Below, in pieces: positions 1 to 7,389 of a stretch of DNA of 8,710 bases. The notes under the pieces were generated by a model. The model saw only the letters and a list, made by a program, of their open reading frames with translations, did no database searches and was not told the origin of the DNA. Origin of the DNA: Pseudomonadota bacterium (GTDB lineage: Bacteria; Pseudomonadota; Gammaproteobacteria; Steroidobacterales; Steroidobacteraceae); assembly GCA_021805275.1 (NCBI GenBank), contig JAJZFQ010000271.1, forward strand, positions 1 through 8,710. The letters are read 5' to 3'. Position numbers and translations under genes: made by a program. Position 1 is the first letter of the stretch. The number at the start of each line of letters is the position of its first letter.

Positions 1-8
1 TGATTTTA

Positions 9-84
9 TGGCGTCCCCAAGGGGATTCGAACCCCTGTTACCGCCGTGAAAGGGCGATGTCCTGGGCCTCTAGACGATGGGGAC
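9..84 (-). tRNA. tRNA-Glu (anticodon UUC)
   Basis: Read on the minus strand, this 76-nt sequence folds as a complete tRNA. The 7-bp acceptor stem pairs GTCCCCA with TGGGGAC, followed by discriminator G and an encoded CCA (positions 11-9). The T arm is AGGGG/CCCCT around TTCGAAT. The anticodon loop is CTTTCAC, giving anticodon TTC at 50-48, which decodes GAA/GAG as glutamate. As I recall it, the E. coli tRNA-Glu is nearly identical. One visible oddity is a T-G wobble at the top of the anticodon stem. The 3' end points out of the window, so the catabolic cluster lies on its 5' side. Confidence 0.97.
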
Positions 85-146
85 CCGACCGCGATGCTAC
101 AGCGCAGGATGCAGCCCTGAGGCGCTCCCTGTGACGCGGGGCGGCA

Positions 147-175
147 AGAGTACACGGGTGCGAGCCAAGGAACAA
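147..175 (-). promoter_or_regulatory. Possible promoter of tRNA-Glu
   Basis: On the minus strand, TTGTTC (175-170) is separated by exactly 17 nt from TACTCT (152-147). A GC-rich stretch follows, resembling the discriminator of stringently controlled stable-RNA promoters. Transcription from here would give a leader of roughly 55 nt before the tRNA. Both hexamers match consensus at only about half their positions, so this is a weak prediction. The tRNA could instead be transcribed by read-through from the transporter operon. Confidence 0.28.
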
Positions 176-247
176 TCCTGGCATGAATCCACAGAGCCGA
201 ACGCGCTGCCGCTTGCCCGTGCACTGCGCGGATGCCCGCATCAGTCC

Positions 248-1486
248 TCAAACGGCCTGAGTGGATGCACGCGCCGTCGATGGACGCATTGCAATCGCGG
301 CCAGGAGCACGACGCCCGCTCCAGCCGCCGCCAACCACAGCGGAACGTCCAGTCCGTAGCGCTGCGCCAGAGTTCCACCCACCAACGGCGCGAGAAACCC
401 ACCGACCAGCTCTCCGAACAGAGTCGTGAAGCCGATTGCGGCTGCAGCATTTCCAGGGGGGACACTCTCCGTCGGCACAAGCACGATGCAGATCGCGCTG
501 ATGGCCTGACCCGCCTGGGTACAGCACAGCACGATGGCGAGCACCCACACGATGTGATACAACGGCTGCGCCAGAATCGCCAGTGGCAGAAACACGCTCA
601 AAACGCCGCAGATCGTCAACATCGGACGACGTCCAACGCGATCGGAAACCGCAGGGGCAATCAGACCCAGCACGAAGCTTCCTAGACCTGCGGCACCCAT
701 CAGAAATCCTGCGGTGGTGCCATTCTGGTGCTGCACCTCGATCATGTACAGCGGGCCGAAGGCGTTGATCAGAAAGAGCCATGTCATGAACCCGGCCGCC
801 GCCAGTGCACTTGCCCAGAGATTGCGGTAGCTGAGCAGCCGCACGAGCGCCGCGATCTGCGAACGCGCCGGCCGCGGCGTCGTATGACGCGCCCTGGGGG
901 CCTCCGCAATGAACAGCGCAATCAACAGCGCCAGCACAGCACCGGGAACCGCAACGATCAAGAGTGCATCGCGCCACCCGAACGAGGCCGCCACCTGCGT
1001 CGTCAGCACCGGCGCAACGGCAAGCCCGATTACCGCGGCAGCGCTAACGACGATGCCAATATTTCGTCCCCGATGGTGCGGCGACGAATTCTCCTCCACA
1101 AGTGCCATCATGACCGACCAACAGGGCCCCTCCGCGAGGCCGAGCAGCACACGCAGAAACAGAAGCTGCCGAAAATCCTGCGCAAATCCGCTCGCCGCCG
1201 ACACCACCGAGAACACGACCACCATCGGCACCAGTACGGCCTTGCGGCCGACGCGGTCCGAAACCGCGCCGAACACGAGCGCTGAGACGGCCCAGGAAAT
1301 CGCCACCGCGCCCGCCAACAGGCCCACCTGCGCATCGCTGAGACCGAAGTCCCTGGCGATATACGGCGCAAGATACAGCACAGACATCCTGTCGAGGAAT
1401 ACCAGCCCCCAGGTCGCGAACATGATGGCTACCATGGCGCGCTCGCGGGCCGGGCTGGCTGCGGCGGCCATCGACCCCGCCATCAT
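248..1486 (-). CDS. MFS transporter, probable aromatic acid importer
   Basis: This is a 412-residue protein of the major facilitator superfamily, an inner-membrane secondary carrier of the usual length with about twelve hydrophobic segments. The loop 2-3 signature is GAVSDRVGRK (residues 73-82) and its internal-repeat copy is PAVSDRVGRR (278-287), marking the two six-helix halves. A hydrophilic central loop lies at about 195-212. TM1 carries a D-R pair (D32-R33), which recalls anion:cation symporter carriers more than the DG(Y/F)D of AAHS aromatic acid carriers. The start was chosen because GGAG sits just upstream and the ATG overlaps the receptor stop as ATGA, implying translational coupling. 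A second ATG follows immediately and could also be used. Position after an esterase and a TonB receptor suggests uptake of the released aromatic acid. The substrate is inferred; the family assignment is firm. Confidence 0.9.
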   Translation of the reverse strand: MMAGSMAAAASPARERAMVAIMFATWGLVFLDRMSVLYLAPYIARDFGLSDAQVGLLAGAVAISWAVSALVFGAVSDRVGRKAVLVPMVVVFSVVSAASGFAQDFRQLLFLRVLLGLAEGPCWSVMMALVEENSSPHHRGRNIGIVVSAAAVIGLAVAPVLTTQVAASFGWRDALLIVAVPGAVLALLIALFIAEAPRARHTTPRPARSQIAALVRLLSYRNLWASALAAAGFMTWLFLINAFGPLYMIEVQHQNGTTAGFLMGAAGLGSFVLGLIAPAVSDRVGRRPMLTICGVLSVFLPLAILAQPLYHIVWVLAIVLCCTQAGQAISAICIVLVPTESVPPGNAAAAIGFTTLFGELVGGFLAPLVGGTLAQRYGLDVPLWLAAAGAGVVLLAAIAMRPSTARASTQAV

Positions 1487-3849
1487 TCATCTCCGAACGA
1501 TCGCGTGATCCTGATGCCGTACTGCCGCGGGTTACCGAAGAACTCGTTATCCGGATTAGTGCCGGCCGCCGCCTGCCCGGACACATAGGTCTTGTTGGCC
1601 AGATTGAGCCCGTATACCTGCACCGTCCATTTTCCCGAGGCGTAGGTCAGCGTCGCGTTCCACAGCCCGTATGATGGCAAATAGTCCGTCACTGGCGCTT
1701 CAAACAACGTTGTCCACTGCGATCCGACATAGGAATAATTGATCCGCGGAGTAAACGTTCCAGAACTTCCAATTTCCAGCGCGTATTGCGCACCAGCGTT
1801 GAATGTCCACGTGGGCGAATACGGATTCTGGCTCCCGGACAGGTTTACGATGTATGGCCCGTAATCGAAGCATCCGGCAGTAATGACCGCGGTGGCGCAC
1901 TGCGGCAACCCTTGCGCCGTCACGCCCGGCGGAAGTGCTTCGGTGTTGACGAGATTGATTGCGCCGAGACGCGAATTGACGTAGCCGGCGCCCATGTCGA
2001 CGTTGAAGGCACCGAAGCGGCCATGCAGTTCTGCCTCGCCACCTTTGATGGTCGACTTTCCGGTATTCAGCAACGAAGTCTGCCCGGTCGACGGAATCAG
2101 CGCATTGACCTGAAGATTGCTGTAGTCATCCCAGAATCCATCAATGCTAGTCGCGAGGTGGTCATCGAAATATTGCCCCTTCCAGCCGGCCTCGTAGTCC
2201 CACACCGCTTCGGGAGAAAAGTTCGACTGCGGTCCACCCGCCGTCGCCGGGTTGAACCCGCCCGCCTTGAAGCCCTTGGCCACGAACGCGTACAGGAAGT
2301 TTCTTCGACTCAGCTTCCAATTCAGCGCGACCTTGCCCGTGGTCGCCGAATCAGTCTCGATCCCCGCCTGATTCACATAGATCGGCGGAACGCCCGGGAT
2401 CCCTAAATCGATTGTGACGTGCCCCCCGGCGCCCACCTCGTTCCAGTCGTGCGTATATCTCAACCCGACCTGCAACTGCAGCCGTGGTGTGAGCTTGTAG
2501 CTCACCTGACCGAAGGCCGCCGCGGACTGGAGGATCTGGGTGAAGTTCGGCCACACGTTTGCCGGGATCGCCTGACTCTTTATATCGAGCTCGATTTTTC
2601 TGATGTCGTGCAGATAGTACGCCCCGGCCACCCAGCTGAGCCGACCGCCCGAGGGGGAAATCAGATCGAACTCCTGGGTGATCGGCCGCTCGATGATCGC
2701 TTGTGCGGTGGACAGAGCAGGAGGACCCGGCAGCGTCGAGGACGTGCCGTCGGAATCCTCGAGATTGTGCACGCGCATGAACTGCTCGCCGGTGATCGAG
2801 CGAAGGTCGATGCCGCTGCCCCCTATATTCCAGTCGATCCGTAGACTCGGCCTGACGGCAAGCTCGTCGTTGATCGTGCCCTGATCGTAGTTGAGAGTGA
2901 AGGGATTCGCATTCGCGTAGGGCGCATACTGCGTACCCGGCACCGGCTTCCACGCATAGCCTCCGGTGCTGACGTTATCGACTTCAACCTTCAGCAGCAG
3001 CTTCAGGTTCTTCGACGGCGTACCGAGTACCCCGACGCGGAAGTTCTTCTCGTCGAGCGACCCCGGATGACTGAACTGCTGCGGACTCTGAGTGAGTATC
3101 GAGGCCGAACCAATATTGCTGTAGAAGCTGTTGCGCTGCTCGATATCGACGGCAACGCGCGCGGCCCACTCGCTATTGATCGGCAGATTGACAGCCCCCT
3201 GCACCGCCTGCTCGGAGTAGTTCGCGAACTGCAGCTGCAGATAGCCGTGGACCCCCTTGAAGTCCGGGTCTCGGCTATTGATGAAAATCGCCCCGCCGGT
3301 CGAGTTCGAGCCGACGAAGGTACCCTGCGGCCCTCTCAGCACCTGCACGCTCGCGATGTCGTACAACGTTCCAGTCGAAGTGATCGGCGGTTGCCAAAGG
3401 CCGTCACGGTACTCGGCCACACCCGGAACTACCGAAGGCGATCCGCTATCAAGTCCGATGCCGCGGATGTTTACGTTGGCGGTCAATCCAGCAGCGGTAA
3501 TGGACAGCGCCGGCGTTGCATTCTGCAGGTCGGCGATGGAAACCACTCCTTTGCGAATCAGATCATTTTCGTCCAGAACCGACGCGGAGATCGCCGTCGT
3601 CTGCAGATTCTCGGTGCGTCGCTCCGCCGTGATCACAATATCGTGCAGCTGCCCGGACTGCGCATCGCTTCTCGCGCCAGTCCTCGCCGCGGCGCTCCCG
3701 TTAGACTGACTGGCAGCCACCGCAGGCCGTGCATATGAGGCAGCGCAGAGCATCGCTGCCGCCAGAATCGAAGCGACGGGCCGGCGGACGCATGCTTCTG
3801 CCCGCAACCCGACGGACAACTGCCCTACATTGTGCTGACCGTGCTTCAT
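1483..3849 (-). CDS. TonB-dependent outer-membrane receptor
   Basis: This is a 788-residue TonB-dependent receptor, an energised outer-membrane porin for scarce or bulky ligands. A basic N terminus and hydrophobic stretch (about residues 23-46) form a signal peptide. A TonB-box-like DIVITAERR follows at about 70-78. The plug domain (about 79-195) has typical blocks: NVNIRGIG, SVQVLRGPQGT and a GGAIFINSRDP segment. The rest is the beta-barrel, ending in the aromatic-rich RQYGIRITRSF plus three extra residues (GDE) after the usual terminal Phe. The span between signal peptide and plug is too short for a secretin/TonB N-terminal signalling domain, so it is probably a transporter only. The ATG at 3849 was preferred over an in-frame one 37 codons upstream because GGGGGGA lies just before it and the signal peptide then sits at the N terminus. 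Linkage to an esterase suggests an aromatic ester ligand, although most such receptors were first annotated as siderophore receptors. Confidence 0.93.
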   Translation of the reverse strand: MKHGQHNVGQLSVGLRAEACVRRPVASILAAAMLCAASYARPAVAASQSNGSAAARTGARSDAQSGQLHDIVITAERRTENLQTTAISASVLDENDLIRKGVVSIADLQNATPALSITAAGLTANVNIRGIGLDSGSPSVVPGVAEYRDGLWQPPITSTGTLYDIASVQVLRGPQGTFVGSNSTGGAIFINSRDPDFKGVHGYLQLQFANYSEQAVQGAVNLPINSEWAARVAVDIEQRNSFYSNIGSASILTQSPQQFSHPGSLDEKNFRVGVLGTPSKNLKLLLKVEVDNVSTGGYAWKPVPGTQYAPYANANPFTLNYDQGTINDELAVRPSLRIDWNIGGSGIDLRSITGEQFMRVHNLEDSDGTSSTLPGPPALSTAQAIIERPITQEFDLISPSGGRLSWVAGAYYLHDIRKIELDIKSQAIPANVWPNFTQILQSAAAFGQVSYKLTPRLQLQVGLRYTHDWNEVGAGGHVTIDLGIPGVPPIYVNQAGIETDSATTGKVALNWKLSRRNFLYAFVAKGFKAGGFNPATAGGPQSNFSPEAVWDYEAGWKGQYFDDHLATSIDGFWDDYSNLQVNALIPSTGQTSLLNTGKSTIKGGEAELHGRFGAFNVDMGAGYVNSRLGAINLVNTEALPPGVTAQGLPQCATAVITAGCFDYGPYIVNLSGSQNPYSPTWTFNAGAQYALEIGSSGTFTPRINYSYVGSQWTTLFEAPVTDYLPSYGLWNATLTYASGKWTVQVYGLNLANKTYVSGQAAAGTNPDNEFFGNPRQYGIRITRSFGDE

Positions 3850-3919
3850 AATCCCCCCAAGATTTTTTTTTAAGTCATTTGCTAGCATTGCCGCAACGAC
3901 AGATTGCCCCATGCCCCGC

Positions 3920-3944
3920 GCCCGGCAGCTGCGGCTGCCTGGGC
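3920..3944 (-). other. GC-rich stem-loop between esterase and receptor genes
   Basis: GCCC-GGCAGC and GCTGCC-T-GGGC pair in ten base pairs with one bulged T around a TGCG loop. It lies in the 112-bp spacer after the esterase stop. No run of U follows on the minus strand, so it lacks the hallmark of an intrinsic terminator. It may act as an mRNA processing or stability element, or as a partial attenuator that sets different levels of esterase and receptor. The fold is visible in the sequence; the role is inference. Confidence 0.45.
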
Positions 3945-3961
3945 ACGTCTGGGCTCTCAAC

Positions 3962-5629
3962 TCAAGATGCCTTGACGCATTCGAAGCTCTTCGCGCTCTT
4001 CGGATTGCCGCCTTTGTATTTTGCGTACTTCGGATAAGGACACAGCGGGCGCGTCACGCCCGGGAATGTCGGGCCGTGGGCTTCGATGTGCGCAGGCGGC
4101 TTGTGGTGCTCCGTCCAACGGACGATTGCGCTCAGCGGATCGAATTCGTCGGTCGACGGGCCACCGAAGCAATGATTCATGCCGGGCACGAGAAACAGCC
4201 GCGCCCATTGCTGCGGCTTATGATACTGAGACATCAACTTGCGGTACCAACCGATGATTGCATCGGGCGAGAACACCGGATCGCTGAGGCCCTGATAAAT
4301 GATGAGTTTGCCGCCGTGCGCAATGAAGCTCGAGAAAAACGTTCCCGTCGCGTCATTCACTGCCCGGGTCTGTGCCGTGACCGCGAGCGCATGATTGAAG
4401 TCGAAAGTGTCTGGAGTCATGCTCGGATCCGGCGGCGTCATGAAGTAGTAGCGCATCGCGTCCACTCCGAGGGTCGCGTCCAATCCATTGGGCTCGCCCG
4501 TGGGAGAGTTCCCGAGCTTCCAGATCCGCCAGCCCGGCGCACCAATGCCTGCGTCGTACGGCCAGTTCGCATACAGCGGTTGGCCGGCCGAGTCGCGAGG
4601 CCCCCCGAAGATTGCCTCGAGCGTGTTTACCTTGCGCTCGCTGAGACACTGTCCGTGCTTCCCGGGCTTGCACAACAGCGTCTTCGGATTGAACGTCTTC
4701 TGGCATGCAACGAAATTGTTGATCATGCCGTCGCTCAGACCGTCGAGCGCATCGCATGCCTTGAGCACGGCATGGGACACCAGTTGCAGGTCGGCGTCCG
4801 TGAACGCCTCGCTCAGAATTGGTCGCCCTTGCGCATCTTTCGGCGCAATGGCCGCCAGGTGTTTGACGCTCCACATCTCGGCGATCGCCGCCCGCGAAAG
4901 ATTGAATCCCGGGTCCCCGGCCACGATGCCGTTGAACAAAGTCGGGTAGCGCTGCGCGATCATCATCGCCTCTCTTCCGCCGTTCGAGCACCCGGCGAAA
5001 TACGAATCCCGCGCCGATCTACCATAGAAGCGTTTGATCATCGCTTTACCGAGCTCGGCCACTGGACCCAAGCCGGCGTAGGCATAGTCGAGACGCGCCT
5101 GCTGATCAGCCGCAAAGGCGGCGCTCATGCCTTCGTGTCCTCCGTCACTCGATATGACGGCGAATCCCCGTGCCAGTGCCGTCCGGTAGCCCGGCGCGAC
5201 CAGACCGATCGCCGGCGCCACATAACCATCGAGTCCCCCGCCGCCCTGAAATAGAAAGCGTCCGTTCCATTGCGCTGGCATGCGCAGCTCGAAGCCGAGT
5301 CCATATCTGGCGCCGCCGACACCAGTTCGAGGATCCAGGGTGCCGCGAACCACACAGTTGGCGGGCAGTCGGACCTGCGCGAGCATCGGCATCATTCGGG
5401 CGGCCGCAGTCGGCAGTGGACCGGCTTTGGACCAGTGTGCGGTGGTAATCACGAGATGCTCGTTACGCGCGGAGGCGAGCTGGGCGCAGCGCGCGGGCGC
5501 GCCAACGTCGGATGGGGCGTTGGCCGCCGCCGCCAGCGGCGCTGCCAGACCGAGTGGCGCAGCCATGGCAAGCGCAACCGCAATGCGCCGCACGAGCCTC
5601 TTTGATCGATGCGCACAGGAATCGCTCAT
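3962..5629 (-). CDS. Secreted tannase/feruloyl esterase family hydrolase
   Basis: This is a 555-residue alpha/beta hydrolase of the tannase/feruloyl esterase family, which cleaves carboxylic esters of phenolic or other aromatic acids and includes fungal tannases, feruloyl esterases and MHETase. The start at 5629 follows GAGGGGG and places an Arg/Lys-rich then Ala/Leu-rich signal peptide (about residues 1-36) at the N terminus, so the enzyme is exported. The catalytic set is complete: nucleophile Ser215 in GCSNGGR, Asp450 in GLSDP and His486 in MNHCFGG. Cys214 and Cys487 flank Ser and His as in the family's CS-D-HC disulfide. A calcium-loop-like DALDGLSDG (about 293-301) and several further Cys lie in the lid region. 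The C terminus (PLCPYPKYAKYKG then FECV) is typical of bacterial members, and length is normal. It is the first gene of the esterase-receptor-transporter block. Which acid and which alcohol it releases cannot be read from sequence; linkage to pobA hints at 4-hydroxybenzoyl esters. Confidence 0.92.
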   Translation of the reverse strand: MSDSCAHRSKRLVRRIAVALAMAAPLGLAAPLAAAANAPSDVGAPARCAQLASARNEHLVITTAHWSKAGPLPTAAARMMPMLAQVRLPANCVVRGTLDPRTGVGGARYGLGFELRMPAQWNGRFLFQGGGGLDGYVAPAIGLVAPGYRTALARGFAVISSDGGHEGMSAAFAADQQARLDYAYAGLGPVAELGKAMIKRFYGRSARDSYFAGCSNGGREAMMIAQRYPTLFNGIVAGDPGFNLSRAAIAEMWSVKHLAAIAPKDAQGRPILSEAFTDADLQLVSHAVLKACDALDGLSDGMINNFVACQKTFNPKTLLCKPGKHGQCLSERKVNTLEAIFGGPRDSAGQPLYANWPYDAGIGAPGWRIWKLGNSPTGEPNGLDATLGVDAMRYYFMTPPDPSMTPDTFDFNHALAVTAQTRAVNDATGTFFSSFIAHGGKLIIYQGLSDPVFSPDAIIGWYRKLMSQYHKPQQWARLFLVPGMNHCFGGPSTDEFDPLSAIVRWTEHHKPPAHIEAHGPTFPGVTRPLCPYPKYAKYKGGNPKSAKSFECVKAS

Positions 5630-5733
5630 AGTTCCCCCTCGAAGTTCTCTGGTCACCGCAACAGAATCCGAACACCTGAGTTCCATACGGGGCTGTTCTG
5701 CCAAGTCGCCGTTACGTCGGTCTCAGAGCTGAT

Positions 5734-5749
5734 TAGCGACCAATCGCTA
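5734..5749. promoter_or_regulatory. 16-bp palindrome, probable operator of the esterase operon
   Basis: TAGCGA-CCAA-TCGCTA is a perfect 6-bp inverted repeat with a 4-bp centre. It begins about a dozen bases downstream of the predicted -10 element of the esterase promoter, so a bound dimer would block transcription. Size and symmetry suit a dimeric winged-helix repressor such as MarR. A probable marR gene lies at the right edge of the window, but the pairing of the two is inference. Confidence 0.55.
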
Positions 5750-5761
5750 TATCGTATACTA

Positions 5762-5790
5762 ATTCTGCTGCGGGCAAATTCGATTGTCAA
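5762..5790 (-). promoter_or_regulatory. Sigma-70-like promoter of the esterase-receptor-MFS operon
   Basis: On the minus strand there is a perfect -35 TTGACA (5790-5785), a 17-nt spacer and a -10 CAGAAT (5767-5762; four of six consensus positions). Transcription would start near 5755 and leave a leader of about 125 nt before the esterase start codon. The surroundings are AT-rich compared with the rest of the window. The adjacent palindrome at 5734-5749 fits repression at this promoter. Confidence 0.6.
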
Positions 5791-6196
5791 ACATAACTGA
5801 ATGCGCGAGCGTCTCGGGGGCAACGATTCCGAGTGCGGCTGCGGAGAAGATCTGCATGTTGCGACGATTCCTGCCGGTATCGGTCGGCGCCGTTGGCGGC
5901 CTACAGGACATCGGTCGTGTACCCGGATGACCCGCACCACCTAGCCGACTGCATGCCTGCCCGGAGCGGGGCGGCGGAGAATCGCCCTTTGCAGCGCAGC
6001 GTGCGAACGAAGAACAACTACGGTGGGGGTCGTGCTCGAGCTTGCGCCGCGACGCGGTAGCGCCTAGCGGAGCGCTCTCGCGCATCGGCGCAGAACCCCG
6101 TCCCCGCAGCGATCTCTACACTGCGATGCCGACCGATAATCGCCGGCCGCGCCAATGATGATCACGTTGGACAGCGCACTACGCGCGCAGCCCCTC

Positions 6197-7360
6197 TCAG
6201 GAAAACGGCAAACCCGCGTAATTCTCCGCGACCGCCGTCGAGGCGGCGCGCGATTCCACGAGATATTCGAGCTCTGCCAGCTGCAATTTGCGCACCAGCG
6301 CATCGTCCGACAACTTGTGCATGAGCATCGTGAACCACCACGAGAACCGCGTCGCCTTCCACACGCGTGCGAGGGCGCGCCCGGAATACTCCTCGAGCAA
6401 TGTCTCACATCGGCTGTGGTAAAACTCCCGCAACGCCTCGGCTAGCACCCTGACGTCCGCCGCGGCGAGATTTAGACCCTTGGCGCCCGTCGGCGGGACA
6501 ATGTGCGCCGCGTCCCCGGCGAGGAAAAGTCTGCCGAAGCGCATCGGCTCTGCCACAAAGCTGCGCAGCGGCGCGATGCTCTTCTCGATCGAGGGTCCGG
6601 TAACGAGCCGCGCTGAGAACGCGGCGGGCAAACGCGCCGCGAGTTCCTCCCAGAAGCGCTCATCCGACCACTGTGCGGGCTCGTCATGCAGCGGGCACTG
6701 CAGATAGTAGCGGCTGCGGGTACGCGAGCGCATGCTGCAGAGTGCGAACCCGCGCTCATGATTCACGTAGACCAATTCGTCGTTAACGGGGGGAACATCA
6801 GCGAGAATCCCGAGCCAGCCGAAAGGATGGATTCGCTCGTACTCGGTGATCTTTCCCGGGGGGACCGACGCTCGACAGACGCCATGATAACCGTCGCATC
6901 CCACGATGAAATCGCATTCAATCGTGCGGGAAATGCCGCGGTGAGTGTAGGTCGCCGAGGGATGGCGCGTGTCGAAGCCGCTAATTCTCACCTCCTCCGC
7001 CTCCCACACCGTGTGTTCGGCCGCGGCATCGTCCAGATCCTTCTGGATTTCCGTCTGACCGTAGACGAGCACGTGATGACCCGAGCAGCCCGACAGGTCG
7101 ATCCGGTGAACCTGTCGATCGTGGGCCATTAGGAAGCCATCGTGAACCAGTCCCTGTTGCATCATGCGTTCACCGACCCCTGCCTCTTGCAGCAGTTGCA
7201 CGGTCGTCCACTCGAGCAGCCCTGCGCGGATGCGGCGTTCGACATACTCACGGGTGTGCCGTTCGAGCACGACCGTGTCGATGCCGGCCCGCCGTAACAG
7301 TAGCGAGAGCAGCAGGCCGGCTGGGCCGGCGCCGACGATTGCCACCTGCGTCTTTGTCAT
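6197..7360 (-). CDS. pobA: 4-hydroxybenzoate 3-monooxygenase (p-hydroxybenzoate hydroxylase)
   Basis: This 387-residue cytoplasmic flavoprotein (class A FAD monooxygenase) converts 4-hydroxybenzoate, NADPH and O2 to protocatechuate. Visible motifs are the FAD-binding GAGPAG (residues 10-15), RIRAG (43-47), the CDG motif (155-157) and GDAAHIVPPTGAKGLNLA (282-299). All substrate-pocket residues known from the Pseudomonas enzyme (Tyr201, Ser212, Arg214, Tyr222, Pro293, Tyr385) have counterparts: Tyr198, Ser209, Arg211, Tyr219, Pro290 and Tyr381. Arg34 and Tyr39 match positions linked to NADPH preference. Length is close to the usual 394. The start at 7360 gives MTKTQVAIVGAG, aligning with the family N terminus. 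An in-frame ATG at 7456 would add 32 unrelated residues across the control region and overlap pobR, so it was rejected. A nine-G run directly abuts the ATG and is the only ribosome-binding-site-like sequence. The gene diverges from pobR. Confidence 0.95.
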   Translation of the reverse strand: MTKTQVAIVGAGPAGLLLSLLLRRAGIDTVVLERHTREYVERRIRAGLLEWTTVQLLQEAGVGERMMQQGLVHDGFLMAHDRQVHRIDLSGCSGHHVLVYGQTEIQKDLDDAAAEHTVWEAEEVRISGFDTRHPSATYTHRGISRTIECDFIVGCDGYHGVCRASVPPGKITEYERIHPFGWLGILADVPPVNDELVYVNHERGFALCSMRSRTRSRYYLQCPLHDEPAQWSDERFWEELAARLPAAFSARLVTGPSIEKSIAPLRSFVAEPMRFGRLFLAGDAAHIVPPTGAKGLNLAAADVRVLAEALREFYHSRCETLLEEYSGRALARVWKATRFSWWFTMLMHKLSDDALVRKLQLAELEYLVESRAASTAVAENYAGLPFS

Positions 7361-7369
7361 CCCCCCCCC
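7361..7369 (-). repeat. Nine-G homopolymer directly before the pobA start codon
   Basis: Nine consecutive G (C on the plus strand) run straight into the pobA ATG and take the place of a normally spaced Shine-Dalgarno sequence. Homopolymers of this length are prone to replication slippage. A length change would shift the effective ribosome-binding spacing and could tune pobA translation. The tract is seen directly; variation is only a possibility. Confidence 0.7.
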
Positions 7370-7376
7370 GAAATCC

Positions 7377-7389
7377 GCGGCAGTGCCGC
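7377..7389. promoter_or_regulatory. Inverted repeat in the pobA-pobR control region
   Basis: GCGGCA-G-TGCCGC is a perfect 6-bp inverted repeat around one base, 17 bp upstream of the pobA ATG. It could be part of an operator or, in the pobA leader mRNA, a short hairpin near the ribosome-binding region. A related direct half-site, TGCCGAAAC (7431-7439), resembles TGCCGCAAG (7384-7392) at 47-bp spacing. AraC-type regulators usually bind direct repeats, so these half-sites may be PobR targets. I could not assign convincing -35/-10 pairs for either gene in this 94-bp intergenic region. Confidence 0.4.

Larger units (their letters stand above)
5630..6196. other. 567-bp gap without a convincing gene
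   Basis: Open frames here are short, rich in Arg/Ser/Cys and unlike any family I recognise. The left part holds the promoter and palindrome upstream of the esterase, and the DNA around 5740-5800 is locally AT-rich, as expected for a control region. The right part (about 6060-6185) has, on the minus strand, a stretch reading VIIIGAAGD from a possible GTG start. That stretch looks like the first strand of a nucleotide-binding fold but soon dissolves into low-quality sequence, so it may be a gene remnant or chance. I see no clear terminator after pobA. Confidence 0.6.

Noticed and set aside
3850..3960. N-terminal extension of the receptor gene to 3960
   Set aside because: It would bury the signal peptide 37 residues in and span the intercistronic hairpin; the ATG at 3849 has a good ribosome-binding site.
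5630..5704. N-terminal extension of the esterase to 5704
   Set aside because: The ATG at 5629 has GAGGGGG at proper spacing and puts the signal peptide at the N terminus; the extra 25 residues are polar and unlike a leader.
5759..6085. 108-codon minus-strand frame in the pobA-esterase gap
   Set aside because: Composition is Arg/Ser/Pro-rich with no family resemblance, and it runs through the predicted -35 element of the esterase promoter.
6128..6147. Candidate terminator hairpin after pobA
   Set aside because: The stem is only six pairs including a wobble, has an eight-base loop and no U run on the minus strand.
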